Shown one piece after another: positions 43,930 through 57,200 of a stretch of 64,000 bases of DNA. Position numbers and translations under genes: made by a program. Position 1 is the stretch's first letter. Each line of letters begins with the position of its first letter. This DNA comes from Endomychus coccineus. Its lineage: Eukaryota > Arthropoda > Insecta > Coleoptera > Endomychidae. The stretch is from positions 20,513,631 through 20,577,630 of the forward strand of contig OY294070.1 in the NCBI GenBank assembly GCA_958510875.1, read 5' to 3'. The notes below the pieces were generated by a model that saw only the letters and a list, made by a program, of their open reading frames with translations, searched no databases and was not told the DNA's origin.

Positions 43930-44870
43930 ATATTCTTGTAGGAATATGTGTAGTCCATTTTAGGAATTTTTTTGGGTTTTTAAAAATGACCATTTTTCAC
44001 ACGCCTACATACACTCACACATTCACACAACGATTATGAGCATTCAGGTGCATTTAAAAATATTAAAAAAACTATAATTTCGCGCGCGGAATCTATTGTA
44101 CCGACGCTCGCTTTTTGCCACTAAATGAAATTCCGCGCTAGTTTTTTATGATAAAATTAGCTATAACTTGGAATTGTAGACGAATCGCCGTACGCTGATT
44201 CAAACTTAAATAGCCGATGTATTTCTCTGTAATTTGATCCAAGATTTTTGTCGATAGGCCCAAAATTGGGTCTTCTAGAGCCCCAAACGCATTTATTAGG
44301 ATAGCTCCACTTCTACTCTACCCAAATCGATCTGCTTGAGCTTGAAAAACCCGTTATGGAAACCTCCAATAGAACCTAGAATTTGGTATCCGTAAAAATT
44401 TCTAACCTCAAAAATTTGGATTTTTCGGTGGTCCAAAATCTTCAAAATGGCGTCAAAGTTACGTCTTTGGACCAAAATGCTTGAATTACGTACAGAATAA
44501 TGAAATCTTTCGAATGAATTTGGTTTTAGATCAATAACGTAGGTATTTTGTATGAAATTCGTAAAATGACCGATTTTTGCGCCAAAAAATGAGGTAAGTC
44601 AAAATACCAAAAAGCAAAAAAAAGAGAAACAGAATATGAAAAGAACAAAAATTCTGACATTACTCAATTTTTCAATGTTCTAGAAAACACTCTAAATGGG
44701 CCCTATCTTGGGCCCACGACGTCGAACCGACTTCAGACTGGACCCAAAAATCGCGTATTAATTTTTCCAACAACTTTCGTTTCATACATATTTTCATAAA
44801 ACTCATAGTTTTCTTTCAAAATTATTGGGTCCAAAAAATGGCCATAGTACAGAGCACAGGGTTAAACTAT
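43930..44870. repeat. Dispersed repeat related to the 26-kb foldback
   Basis: Shares diverged blocks with 26460-26800 in opposite orientation, such as GGCGTCAAAGTTACG, TTTTTCGGTGGTCCA and TTGGAGGT/ACCTCCAA words. It ends 200 bp before the first zyxin coding exon. No coding region. Confidence 0.45.
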
Positions 44871-45088
44871 AATTAGAAATTGCCGAAATTCGTACAAAAA
44901 TCGTCGATTTTCCTCCTTAAATGCCTGTACTAGTATCCCACAATAATTGAATCCAACTGTAGGTTTAACTTAAATGTTCAATTGTTTCTGAGATATATCA
45001 ATGATGAGCTCAACATTCACAGAATATGAGTGAATTTCTAGGATTTTTGTGAAACATTCTAAGTATGTTTTTTTATTTCAGTTGGGAT

Positions 45089-45235
45089 ATGAACGATCTC
45101 GACCGGCAACTGGCCGAATTGGCCCTAATCAATAAAAGTGATCTCAGTTCCAATATGTCTATTCATTCATCAGGGACGTTAGGCAAAAAAATTGGTCCCG
45201 CAGTGCCTCCCAAACCGAAAAAACCGCAACCACAG
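45089..45235 (+). CDS. Zyx: Zyx coding exon 1
   Basis: The acceptor TTTCAG precedes 45082; the ATG at 45089-45091 follows 7 nt of 5'UTR, so at least one untranslated exon lies upstream. Donor GTGAGT at 45236, phase 0. An upstream in-frame ATG at 45065 lies in the intron and is not used. Confidence 0.88.
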
Positions 45236-48200
45236 GTGAGTTTTGTTTTGTGAGATATTTAGATACTTAGCTCGAAGGACCAACATCTAATCTTATGAAC
45301 AAAAGTCGATTATTGCAGTATATGAGAGTCTCAGAAACATCGATAATATCACGGGCTACTTTTGTATGTGTATTTGTAGAAAATGTTCCTAATAAGTACC
45401 GACTTCGTTGTATCCGAAATTGATAAAGCATGGAACCAATCGGGGAGGATGATAGATAAGGAGAACAAGGCTAATACAGAAATCAGAGTAATGTTAGAAT
45501 ACTTTCTCAGTTATTGCACAATCACTGGTGTTCAGATTTAGCAAAACTGATCCTCAACCCAAAGCCAAAATGGGCGTCTAAAGGTCTAAAGTTATTGAGC
45601 AGCATATTTATTTATTTATTTAATTAATTACACTAGCTCAAAGGGAGAAACCCCTTGGAGAGCTAAGTAGTACATATAATATAAATACAGAGTAGGAATT
45701 AAAATTAACTAATTAACTAATATACAGAGCTTTACAAATGTCATTAGGGTTACAACAAAATATGTCAAACTGATCATCTCGTAGAATCTACACATTTGGA
45801 AAATTGGGGAAAATAATAACGTGTTTGTTCTGCAGAGGGGTATAGAAAATGTTTGTGTGGAACGAGTGCGAGCAGATGAAACGTGTAAATTCAGCTTTGA
45901 CAAAATCACAGTACAGTCAACCAGGTTATGAATGACCTTATACAGGAATAAAATACTATGAATTTTCCTACGGTCATATAACTCTAGGCAAGAGAATCTA
46001 TCTAATAGAGCCTGGTGGGAAAATCCAATAGATGGATAATTACCGTCAGCTTTGAAGGCTAAATATCTTGAGAAACGCCGAGTATTGTTTATATAAATTT
46101 AATAAGGGGAGTTCCACACAACTGAAGCATATTCGAGCTTGGAACAAACAAATGAATTGTATAATATTATTATTGAATCACTATTGTTAAATAGGCGGCA
46201 ATTCCGGATGATAGAGATAAAGAAGAAATGTCATTGATAAATAAATTGAATAGGAGTGGTCCAAGTATAGACCCTTGAGGTACACCTGAAGTGGCATGAA
46301 TTGAATACGATTTAAAACCTCTATACTCTACATATTGATATCTATCACTTAGGTAAGAATTCCAAAATTCAATCAAATGATTTATAAATCCAAAGTTAGA
46401 CATTTAATTCAATAAAATACTATGCCGTAGCAAAATCGAAGTAGATAGAATCAACCTGGCCATCCTCATCAATAACATCAGTCAAGTATTGGCTGTAGCA
46501 ACCTAAGTTAGTAACAGTTGATCTGCCATGCTGCTTTGGGGATATCTGCAGTTTTGCATGATCGAAAGTAGCATCATATTAGATATTCAAATATTTTGCA
46601 GAAATTATTGATGATGGCAATAGGGCGATAATTAGTAACCTCATATCTATTACCTTTTTAAAAAGTAGTACTAATTTCGAAACTTTCACAGGTCCGGAAA
46701 ATTATGTGATTTTAAGGCTAATGAAAGTGGAGCTGCGAATATATTGATGTAATATTTCATGAAGATTTGATCTGGACCCTTCGTGTGACTTGCTTTAAGG
46801 CTTTTTGATAACTTGAATCACTTCAGAGGGACTAACAATTAAAAGAGATAGAATATTATAATTGAAGTTATTAAATTTATCTGAAGGTTTATTATTAGTT
46901 GAATTCGAGTCAATATAGACACTTTGGAAGTACTTTACAAAGACATCAACAATAGCATGAGGACTAGAGTTGCTAAGCATTATCAAATTGAATGTGTTCA
47001 GGAATAGAACTGCTTTTATTTTTGGTTTGAAAAAATGACCAGAAAGATTTTATGTTATTTTGTGTGAAAATAATGGATTAGGTTGAAACGGATGTGAAAC
47101 GGCAGCCCATCTATGCTGGGCGCCAGTGAAACGGACCCGCTAGGGTCGGTTTATATTGACCCAACTAGCTCAATTTGAATTAATTAATGTCAGGGCTCGT
47201 AGTGAAACGTGCCTTGTGATTCTAGACTGGTGAATTGCTTGGACGCCAATTGCTTAAAGAAACTATAAAAATAAATGAATTCACAGCCTAGAGTACAAGC
47301 ACCACGAGATGGTTTATTAGTTGATGGAAATTAGAAAAACAATACAAGTTCAACTTAACAATTTGATTTATTCCATATGGAATTTGGTGTTTAACAAAAA
47401 TAAATTTACAGTTTATATAATGAATTAAATTATAAAAAATGAATTTTGAAGTAAAACAATTACAAAATTAAATCAATTTGTATATAAAGAATTTTGAGTA
47501 AATAGTTATGAAATTAACTCAATTTCTTAATTGAAAGAATGGATAGTTAAATAGTAAAGAGACCACGAATGGCTCTAAAAAATCTAGCGAAATACAATTT
47601 TGGTGAACAACAAAATCAGAAAATGAAATAGTGGTCTCTCAACAAGAAAATGTTACCCTCCTTGGAACTCGTAGGAACTGGAAGCTGGTCCTGTCAGGAA
47701 AGTCACTAAACCGTCTTGGAGTGAAGGAGTGAGGAACCTCAGACGTTCAAACCCTGTAATGTCAAAGAACGAACAGTACCTGACTTGAGATCAAAGAACA
47801 AGCAACACCGTCGGCCGGAATAACCAAATGATTCCACCTCCGATAATGTTATCTTCCCCAATATGTAATACACTATAACAAAATTGATATCTTGAAGAGA
47901 TAATGGGATCTCCATTAAGTCCTCGTTTGGCAGATATTTTTATGTCTTATATTGAAGAAACTGGAGTTCCCCTCCAGCTAGGCTTCCTGGCTTAGATATA
48001 TAAATGATGTGTTATCCTTCTTCAAATGTACATCACGACAATTGAATATTTTCTTATCTTTCATTAATAATATCCATCCTAACATTAAGTTCACTTTAGA
48101 AACTGAGAAAGATAACAAAATAAATTTCCTAGACCTTACCCTCACGCACCATAATAATTCCATTACTTTCATTATTTATAGAAAACCTACATTCACAGAT

Positions 48201-51200
48201 ACAACTATTGCCAATTCATCTTTTAGTTCCCGTAGTCACAAATTAACAGCATACATCCTCTATTTATCGACTACCTCTTTCAATTTGGGTCAAGGGTTTA
48301 TTCATGCTAGATCCAAAGGCATTAGTTGCAAATACACACACTCTGAAAAATCGAGTCACACGATCTTATACTACGGTAATCCGACTTTTGGATAGTCACA
48401 AAAGAAGTAAATTCATTAAGACACGATTTGCATACAATTTGACTGGCATCTTATTTCTCCATGAACTCGGTGACTGTTCCTGCGAAACGAATTGATTCTA
48501 ATGTATGATTTTAATTAACAGGTACCACAGTCGTATCCCCTGAAGCAGCCCGTAGAACCTTCCTATTCGTCGCGCCTGCAGAATAACCCGGCGCAACTGT
48601 ACTCGAACATTCCAAATTCCGAACATTCACACACGTACTCCAACAGTCCAACGCTGTCTCTGAACCAAAAACTGCCGCAAAGTTATGGAATTGCGTACGC
48701 CAACGTGGACAACGATAGTCAATACCGCAATAGTCCTATCTTGCAAAACGACCTACCTAAAGGATACCCAGCAGGATCGAATAAGACGTTCAATTCTCAT
48801 ATCATGCCCAGGGGATATACCAAGCCCGATCACGTCACCTACAGTAACATACAGACGGGACAAACAAGGAACCATGACGGATTGATTTACAGCAATCTGG
48901 TTCATCCAACTCGGGAGGGTAACGTTTACAGCAACATTCCGGGAACTGGTGGTCGGTACCCAAACGGTGGTGTGTAATTATCATTTTTTTTATGAATATT
49001 TCTATATCAAAATTAATAATTTCATAAGAAATCTTGAATAGTAGACTTCCGCGGATAGCTAATCTTGAAAAACCTTGGCTTCCGGATGGATTCCGCGTCA
49101 CAATATCTCGACTTGATGCGACAGGTGGCAGTTTCACTCAAGCCTCAAGCCTGCCCTGAAGATGCCTGTAATGGTTGGCGAAACGTCGGCATCAAGACGA
49201 GATATTGTGACGCGGAATCCATCCGATAGCCAAGATTTTTCATAAGAAATGTTCGAAATGTCCACCCAGAACATCAGTATCTAGAGCAGTGTGGGCGATC
49301 GACATTTCTTAACATTTTTACATTGATACTCTAGAACGATTCCGTGGATAGCTAATCTTGAAAAACCTTGGCTTCCGGATGGATTCCGCGTCGCAATATC
49401 TCGACTTGATGCCGATGTTTCGCCAACCATTACAGGTGGCATCTTCAGGGTAGGCTTGAGGTTTGAACTGAAACTGGGTCAATGAAATAGTAAGTGTGAC
49501 ATCAATCAAACGAATAGCTAGCTATCTTCTGGATATAATCCAAGAGCGTCAGCGTATATTTTGGAGCAGAACTCCAAGCATGTGAACAGTACTCCGGGAC
49601 AGGTCGAATCTGTGCTTTGTAAATGATGAGGAGCTGCTGGGATGTAAAGTAGCACGGAATAGAAAACCAAGTTTTTGTGAAGTTCAATTCACGGGAGGTA
49701 AATTCAGAGTATCATTCGGTAAATCTCGAACATATAATATTTGACTTGATTGAATTGGATCACGAGTATATCTCACGATGACTAATAGATTTTGAAGTTG
49801 TTGAAAGCATATATTCCACTGTTGACATTAGTGATAACATAAAATTGCTCCGTGAATAACAAGATCAAGTTACAGACAGAGTAAACAACAATCGTCTTGA
49901 AATTATTAATCGCTTCTAAATTATACTTGAACGGTATCGTTACTTGACGATCGGTACTATCACAAATATGTGATTTCTGAATTTTAACCCGATACGTTGC
50001 CAAAATGAATCTATCCATAAAAAAAGTCCTCAGAACCTTTCTAGAGTTCTATATACTTTTGAAGTTATAACGAAAACACTGAAATGCCTTTTTGTTCTTG
50101 TTTTTTCAATCTTCCGTTCGCTATTTGTTCGCATTGAATCGAGAATTTTTTGCTCAATCAGTTTCGAAATTTGTTTCAGAAGATCTGCCACCGCCTCCTC
50201 CCCCATTGGATATAACTGCAGCGCTTGGTGACTACGCACCATGTTCTGTGAACACGAATTTGCCGCCACCTCCCGAAGACTTGATGCCACCCCCATCCCC
50301 TGTCAGTTCTAGTTATAGCGAACTGCGCAGGGCCACACAACCAGGACAAGATTTTAATAATTACAGCCTTGGTTCACAGGTAATAGACAATGAATATTAT
50401 AACAACAATTAGATAATAGATGCTCCATCGAAAGATTTCGGGTTTTGAAAAACATAAATACAGGATTAAATTACTTTGTTTTTATACCACTTTTAATAAT
50501 AACATGTTATAATTGAAAGTGGTATAAAACAAAGTAATTGTTCTTTCATTTAATCATAATGATAAATTACTATAAAATAACGGCTTATACCATCGATTTT
50601 TTGAGAAATACAGGACTTAATGGGATTATGTTTATACTGAAATTTCAGCCATTTATTGAAAAATGCACGAAATTATGATAATAAACTCTTTTTTTGTGTT
50701 GTTCAGTATGCTGATTCCGATTATGGTTATGGAGGAATGTCGCAGGTAAAGTTCCTAATTGTAATAGTTTTGAAATGCCTTGAACTTGTTTTTATTCGAA
50801 TTGTGAGTGACAGGAATGTAAAATGTTTTTTTTGCATGTATATTTTTGTATATTGCTGATATTCATTAAAATCCAACAACAGAGTTATACAAACTATCCA
50901 GATATTAGAAGTTACCAGTTCCAACCAGAGACAGAATGGTATTGCAAAATTCACTAAATTGATCGCCAAAGGCTGATCAACGGTAGAGTAATGATATCGG
51001 AGTTGATCTATGCGGGAAGGGAGAGATATTAACTCGTTTCAGAATGTAATGTAAGTTGTATCGAACTCGACTCACATTATTCTGCTAGTCGTTCTCTAAT
51101 GTCTCGAACTGTATCAGACCTCGAGTACAAAACGGCGTTTTATATGGCTAAAATTGTTTTCACATTTCGAGCTAGATACACTTAGTCGCAACGATTTTCC

Positions 51201-54200
51201 ATTTTTGGATGCCTTCTAAATAATCTCCATAGCCTACTAGATTGTTATGCCATCACCAGAATTTGTGACAACACCAACTCGAACTCGATCTACTACTCGA
51301 AGCGCGTTATATTCTAATAGAATACTATTTTAAATTATATTAATAAATATGTTTCAATTACCTTAAGACATATGAAATAAGTAGTTGAAATTTGTTAAAG
51401 TTAAGCCTCCAGTCTAGTATTACAATTATAAGCGCAAGAAAATTGCATTGATTGAATTCACACTAATAAGAGAATCAAATTGAGAACACTTTGTATTCAA
51501 GTTTGCTTTTGCACTTCGGTACACAACACTTAGCTGATATAAAATAATAAGGCCAAGATATCCTCAATAAAACTGATTAAACCTTCCCAACCATCGATAA
51601 AACAAACTATTTATAACACAAAACACTGTACCGGTCTAAAGGAATCAAAATAGTCGTCTAAGGCACTAGGTACCTAACAAACAACACGCTATTTTACTGT
51701 TCAAGTTATCACTTCACTCAATCTCTTAAACTATACTTCTGTTGATTGTTTTGCAGCCCTAATGAAACATTAGCACTTTATTCTATTACTGTATTTTCTA
51801 TAAGTAAATACGAATAGATTCACCGACTGACTAACGAATTCTCCACTGCACTCGAATTATTACCAATTTGGTTAGTTTAGGGGTCTCCAAACTACGGCCG
51901 CTGATCAAATCCGGCCCGCCAGTGTCGTATATCCGACCCTCGACAGCTAATGGCTTATTGTTGTTATTGTTGTGAAAAATTGGATAAAAAGACACAGAAT
52001 GATAATAACTCGGTTTTATTATAAACATTGTAATATATAAACACATAAACATGTATCACATAAACATTATAACCTATAAAATACTAATGAGATTTATGTA
52101 ATTGTGATTTTCCACTGACAATGGTTTGTGTTGTGGACAAATTTTACTTGTACCAATTATTAAAAGAGATTTAAGATGCTCATCGAACTTAGATCTGTAA
52201 ACATTCTTTGTGTACTTCATTTTGGAGAATGTTTGCTCACACAAGTAAGTAGTACCAAAAACAGACAACAGCCCACTAGCAAATTTATGCAAATTATCAA
52301 ATTCCAATAAAGATGGGTATTGATATTTGTTCTTAATTGTATTGCTGCACTGTAAACCATTAATTCCCATGTGAAGTTCCGGGGCTATGGTTTTAATGCC
52401 AGTATCTAAAGGATTTTGAAAAAAAATCTTAATTTCATTCGCAATGACATCAAATACTGAGAAACGAGTATCAAAATTTATCTTCAAAGCACTCAAAGCT
52501 ATCTTATCTTCTATTGCAAAATCAACGGGAAACTCAGTCTCAGTAGTGTGGCTGAATATTTCACATGTGAAACATTTTTTACTTAACTGTGATTGAAACA
52601 GTATTATTTTCTGCCGGACCGATTTGATATTAGTGTTTAATCACAGAGAAGCTGGTTTTCTCCTTGCAATTTCAAATTCAGTTCGTTCATATGTTTTGTC
52701 AAATCGACATAGACTAACTTCCACATCCATTCGCTATTTTGTAATTCGGTAAGAGGGCGATGCTTTTCATTCAAAAAAGCGCCGAAGGACTTTCCGGCAA
52801 CTAAGCCAGCGAACGGCAGTATATGGTGAGTCAGTTTCTCCAATCTCTCAATAAACTCGTGAAATTATCGGTGATTCAGCCCAGTGGATCTGATGAAATT
52901 AACAATATTGATATGACTGGTTTTAGAACTTCAGACATATCCAAACATTTCCCCCACAACGTCTGTTGATGAATGATACAATATAAGACTAATGGTTTTG
53001 TTTTTGAACCACCATCATTTTCTACAGCCTTTGACACAAGAGCAACCATTCCTTTATTTTTACCACGCATGTTTTTGCCTCCATCAGTAGTAATAAGGTC
53101 GGTTTGTTTGTGTTGCTAGAGATGCATAGAGTAAGTTTAGTAGAAAAACGTCCGTTCGTTTGTGTCGATCATTTGATCTAATTGTGTTCATTTGTGTTGA
53201 GCAAATTGCTCTAGATTGAAAAGATCAGACTAAATCTACTCGACGAAAAACGACGGAGGAAGAAGAGCAGATCATTTTATAAGTGGTTTACATAACCTGA
53301 AACCAGAGTTCTTTATAGTTCGGACTTTTCGAGTACCTAGATAAAATTAAAGTTAACGAATTCAAAAATGTCAACAGCTTCACAAGATCCTGTCGTTTTA
53401 CGATCTCCAACCTCTCTATATGAGGTTTGATGACTCGCAAACCATAGGAACACCAGAATCGACTTCTTCTTGTCAATATTTAATCTTGTGTTAGCTAACA
53501 AACAAATAATTTACCACAAGGGTGAAGTAATTATGATGTTCAACTCATTTCAACAAGTAGACTTACAATTCTTCTGAAGATTTTGGAATATATTAGAGAC
53601 TGGAAATTCGTTTGAAAGAATTTGGAATTTATCACGACCAAGTCTGAAATGCATTTTGAATTATTGTTCGTTATACATGGATATGACCTAAAATATGGAT
53701 ATAGAGACAGTTCAAAGAAACATTTGTTATTGTTTCATGCAATACTCTTACTTCAAAATAATTTTCAATACAATTTCTATTAGTTAAAATGGCTTCTAAG
53801 ATCTTCAAATCGTCTATTTCTTCATCTTCAGATGAACTAGAAGAGAATGTATCATCTGTTGGAAGGTAAAAAATAGCATTTTTAATATTTTTATTTGTGT
53901 ACATTTTTGAAAGATTTGTAGGCTATGTTGTCTGTGTCGAAAAGCGTTTGTTTGCAGTCATTCTTCTTTGCCAATCTAAGCTACTACTATCTCCTTTGTG
54001 ATGACATTAACTGTTTTGATCAGCTTGCTCTATGCATTAGCAAGGACAAAAATGAACAAACCTAGATTTCAAGTTTTTCCATCTAAAGTTCTAGTTATTA
54101 ATGTCATTTTCAATACCCTTAAAAATATTTTCCCCAGTAGTCGTGTCATGAATACTATCATTATCAAAAAGTTCTTCATACACTTCATACCTTTTATCTA

Positions 54201-57200
54201 CTCCTCGAATAAAACACAACACCTGAGCAGTATCTGACACATCCGTTAACTCATCCAAGGCCAGAAAAAACCACTCAAGATGTACATTTTTGTCAGACAG
54301 TTAAGATGATATATTTTCTGCAATGTCTTCTACCCTCTGAGCCACGGTGTTTGCTGACAAACTGACCAGTTTTAAATAAATTTATCTTTTCGGGGCACAT
54401 TTCTTCGGCTACTGCAATTACGCATTCTTTGATCATTTCTCCATCGGTGAATGGTTTTCCACTTTTCGCACTTTCAAGAGTCACATGAAAGCTGGCACGA
54501 GTTGCAGCCTCTTGTTCAGTATTCAGTTTCGTAAACAAAAATTGCTGCGATTTCAATCCGAGCTTCAAAACTTCAAATTTTTCTGTCTGCAAACTTCCTG
54601 TATATTTTGAGTATTTTTGAAAATGTTTCATTTCATAATGATGTTTAATGTTATATTCTTTAAGAACAGCTATGGGTTCATTGCAAATCAAACATAGTTA
54701 GTGCTTTCTTACTGGACTCAATCACGAAATATTAAAAGTTCCTTTGATCTTTGAATGTTCTGCATCCACTGTTTACTTTTCGCTTCTTTTCCATACTAGT
54801 AAATCACACACAAAAACAACAAGTCAAATCAAAGTACTGTTACGAAGATGTCTTTTAAACACGCACAAACACGTTTTTGAAGTTGCGCACTACTTTATTT
54901 CACAACAGACAGTTTCGCTTCCTTCGCCTTCCCCAGACGGACTGACTCGCGGTCGCGCTCCTAGCCTTTTTATACTCCAATTACTGCCATCTAGAAGTGA
55001 CTGGAATATACCAGAACTTTCTCTAAATAACGATATTATTCGCGAAAGTTTAATTGTTGCTGCGCTTTCGAAATTACTACTAGCGCTATCTGTTAGCGAT
55101 AAAGGGTACTACCACTACCAGTTTCCGCGTGTGACAACCAGGTGTCGTCAAGTGTAGCTGACGTAACAATAGTTGGTACACAATAATAATTGAACTGGCG
55201 AATTTAGCAAGCGTATGCTCGCTCAAGGCGCGTACTCGGCGACTAGTCTAGAAATTATAGATAATGGCAGGGAAATTAAAAAGGTTTTGGCCCTTGGAAC
55301 TTACTGGAGTAAACAGTATGGCCCTAAGGCTAGAATGTTTGGAGACCCTTGGGCTAGTTGATTGCGTTCCATTTTCCGTTTTTGATAATAAATTTACTTA
55401 TTTATCAAAGATGTGTCGTAACCATTGCCCGTCTCTATTTGCTAAACAACTTAATGGCCAAACAATTTGAATTGGCGGTTGTTCTAGTTCGTTTTAGATT
55501 GTTACAAAATATAATTATGGTTTTATTGAAATATGACATTTTCCTTGATAGTATGATCATGTGAGATTACTGATATTTCTATATTTTGTTAACAGTCTTC
55601 ATCCACATACGAATCCATTTATGAACCGATCAATCCAAGGCCGACGAGTCAGATGTCTTCTAGATCGAACTACTCCATATATGCTCCTTATGTCAGTGGA
55701 AGCAGTAGCACTTTGACAGGTCCCAGTCAGTCGGCCAGCAGAATGGGCCTCAATAAGGAACAGGAAGTAGAAAATTTGACGGATCTTCTGGTACAAGGGA
55801 TGGATAATGAAGTTGATCAAGAGGAAATTTATGGAGTTTGTGTGAAATGTGGCGAAAAGGTACATACATAAAATACAGAACTGTTTATGTCTATCGCTTA
55901 CTTCCATGATCAAGTTTCGATAACATAAATTTTGATTTTTCTGAAGCTTTCCAGTAATTTTACTTCCGTTTTCAGATAATAGGGGCAAACAGTGGATGCA
56001 GGGCTATGGACCAGTTTTACCATATCGAGTGTTTCACTTGCCATCATTGCGCTATTAACTTACAAGGGAAACCATTCTATGCACTCGATGGGAATCCTTA
56101 TTGCGATGAAGACTATTTGGTATGTACAGGGATTTTCAGTAGAAATCGTTTTAAATTTCCCGTCATTGTACAGGTGATCCAAAGATGGCGCTCAAGGCCT
56201 ACTACTATGGCAAAAGTAAAAGTAATTATTGAATTCTGAACCCGGAATCGCAAATATGATGACCTGAGGTCAGCTAAAAGTTCAAAAATGGCCGTAATGA
56301 CGTCGTTGGAATTTTTTTCCCTATACTTTTTCACAGTTTGGAAGCCCTGTCAATCAATCAATCAAAACGGGGGCGGACAAGTCCGGAGCACTTAGACCGC
56401 TTGAGTGGGTCCATTATGCGCCCCTTAATACAAGAATCAGTCCAGTAGACCGAAGGCTAAGATTTTACATGGACTGATATCTCTTATGGCTTCAAGCGGC
56501 ATATGTGTGCTGCCGAGATGTTGTAACCTAAGAGAAGCCAGTGCTGGACATTCTGTGAGAGGCAGTTTCATCCCCATCTCCACATCTACTACAAATAGGG
56601 TCTTCAACCTCATTCAGTGCCCATTGTGAGTAAATGTTTATTCAGATGAGTGAACTGTGAGAAGTCCTGTCACCAGTTTTAGGCCACTTCTGCTCATAGA
56701 TAGAGTTTCGGCGAAAACTCCCTAGTGTGGAGCTTCGCTTGTCTCATGCTGGTGGCACCACGCCAGAGCGAGAGCCACTGCCTATCCAGTAGCTCCTTGA
56801 GGGCGTGGAGTTCGGTGGTCGATGGAATTCCGATCGTTGAATCGGGGCCAGTGGCACTCTAGGAACCCCGTTCGGCCACTTCAATTCCATTCACGCCAGA
56901 GTGGGCAGGTGCCCACACTAGCTGGAGTTTGTTCCTTCTGGCTAATTCAGTCAGAGTTTCCCTGCACTCCAAGACAAACCTAGAAGTCACTCTGTGGACG
57001 CGAAGCGCGCCCAGGGCCGCTGCGTCAGTCGGATGATCGAGCAGTTCTCGGCTACTCAATCCCAAGTATTGTGAATAACTTGTATCAACAAGTTGTTTCT
57101 ACTATATTTGCTAAAAAGTCAAGAAATCAAGCTAACGGGGATTAAATTAAGTTTTTCATATTGACAATCAGTGGGACTAAAATTAAAAGTGGAATGTGAA

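Noticed and set aside
54744..55157. 137-codon plus-strand frame
   Set aside because: It lies in the 5' untranslated end of the minus-strand hAT and has no family features.
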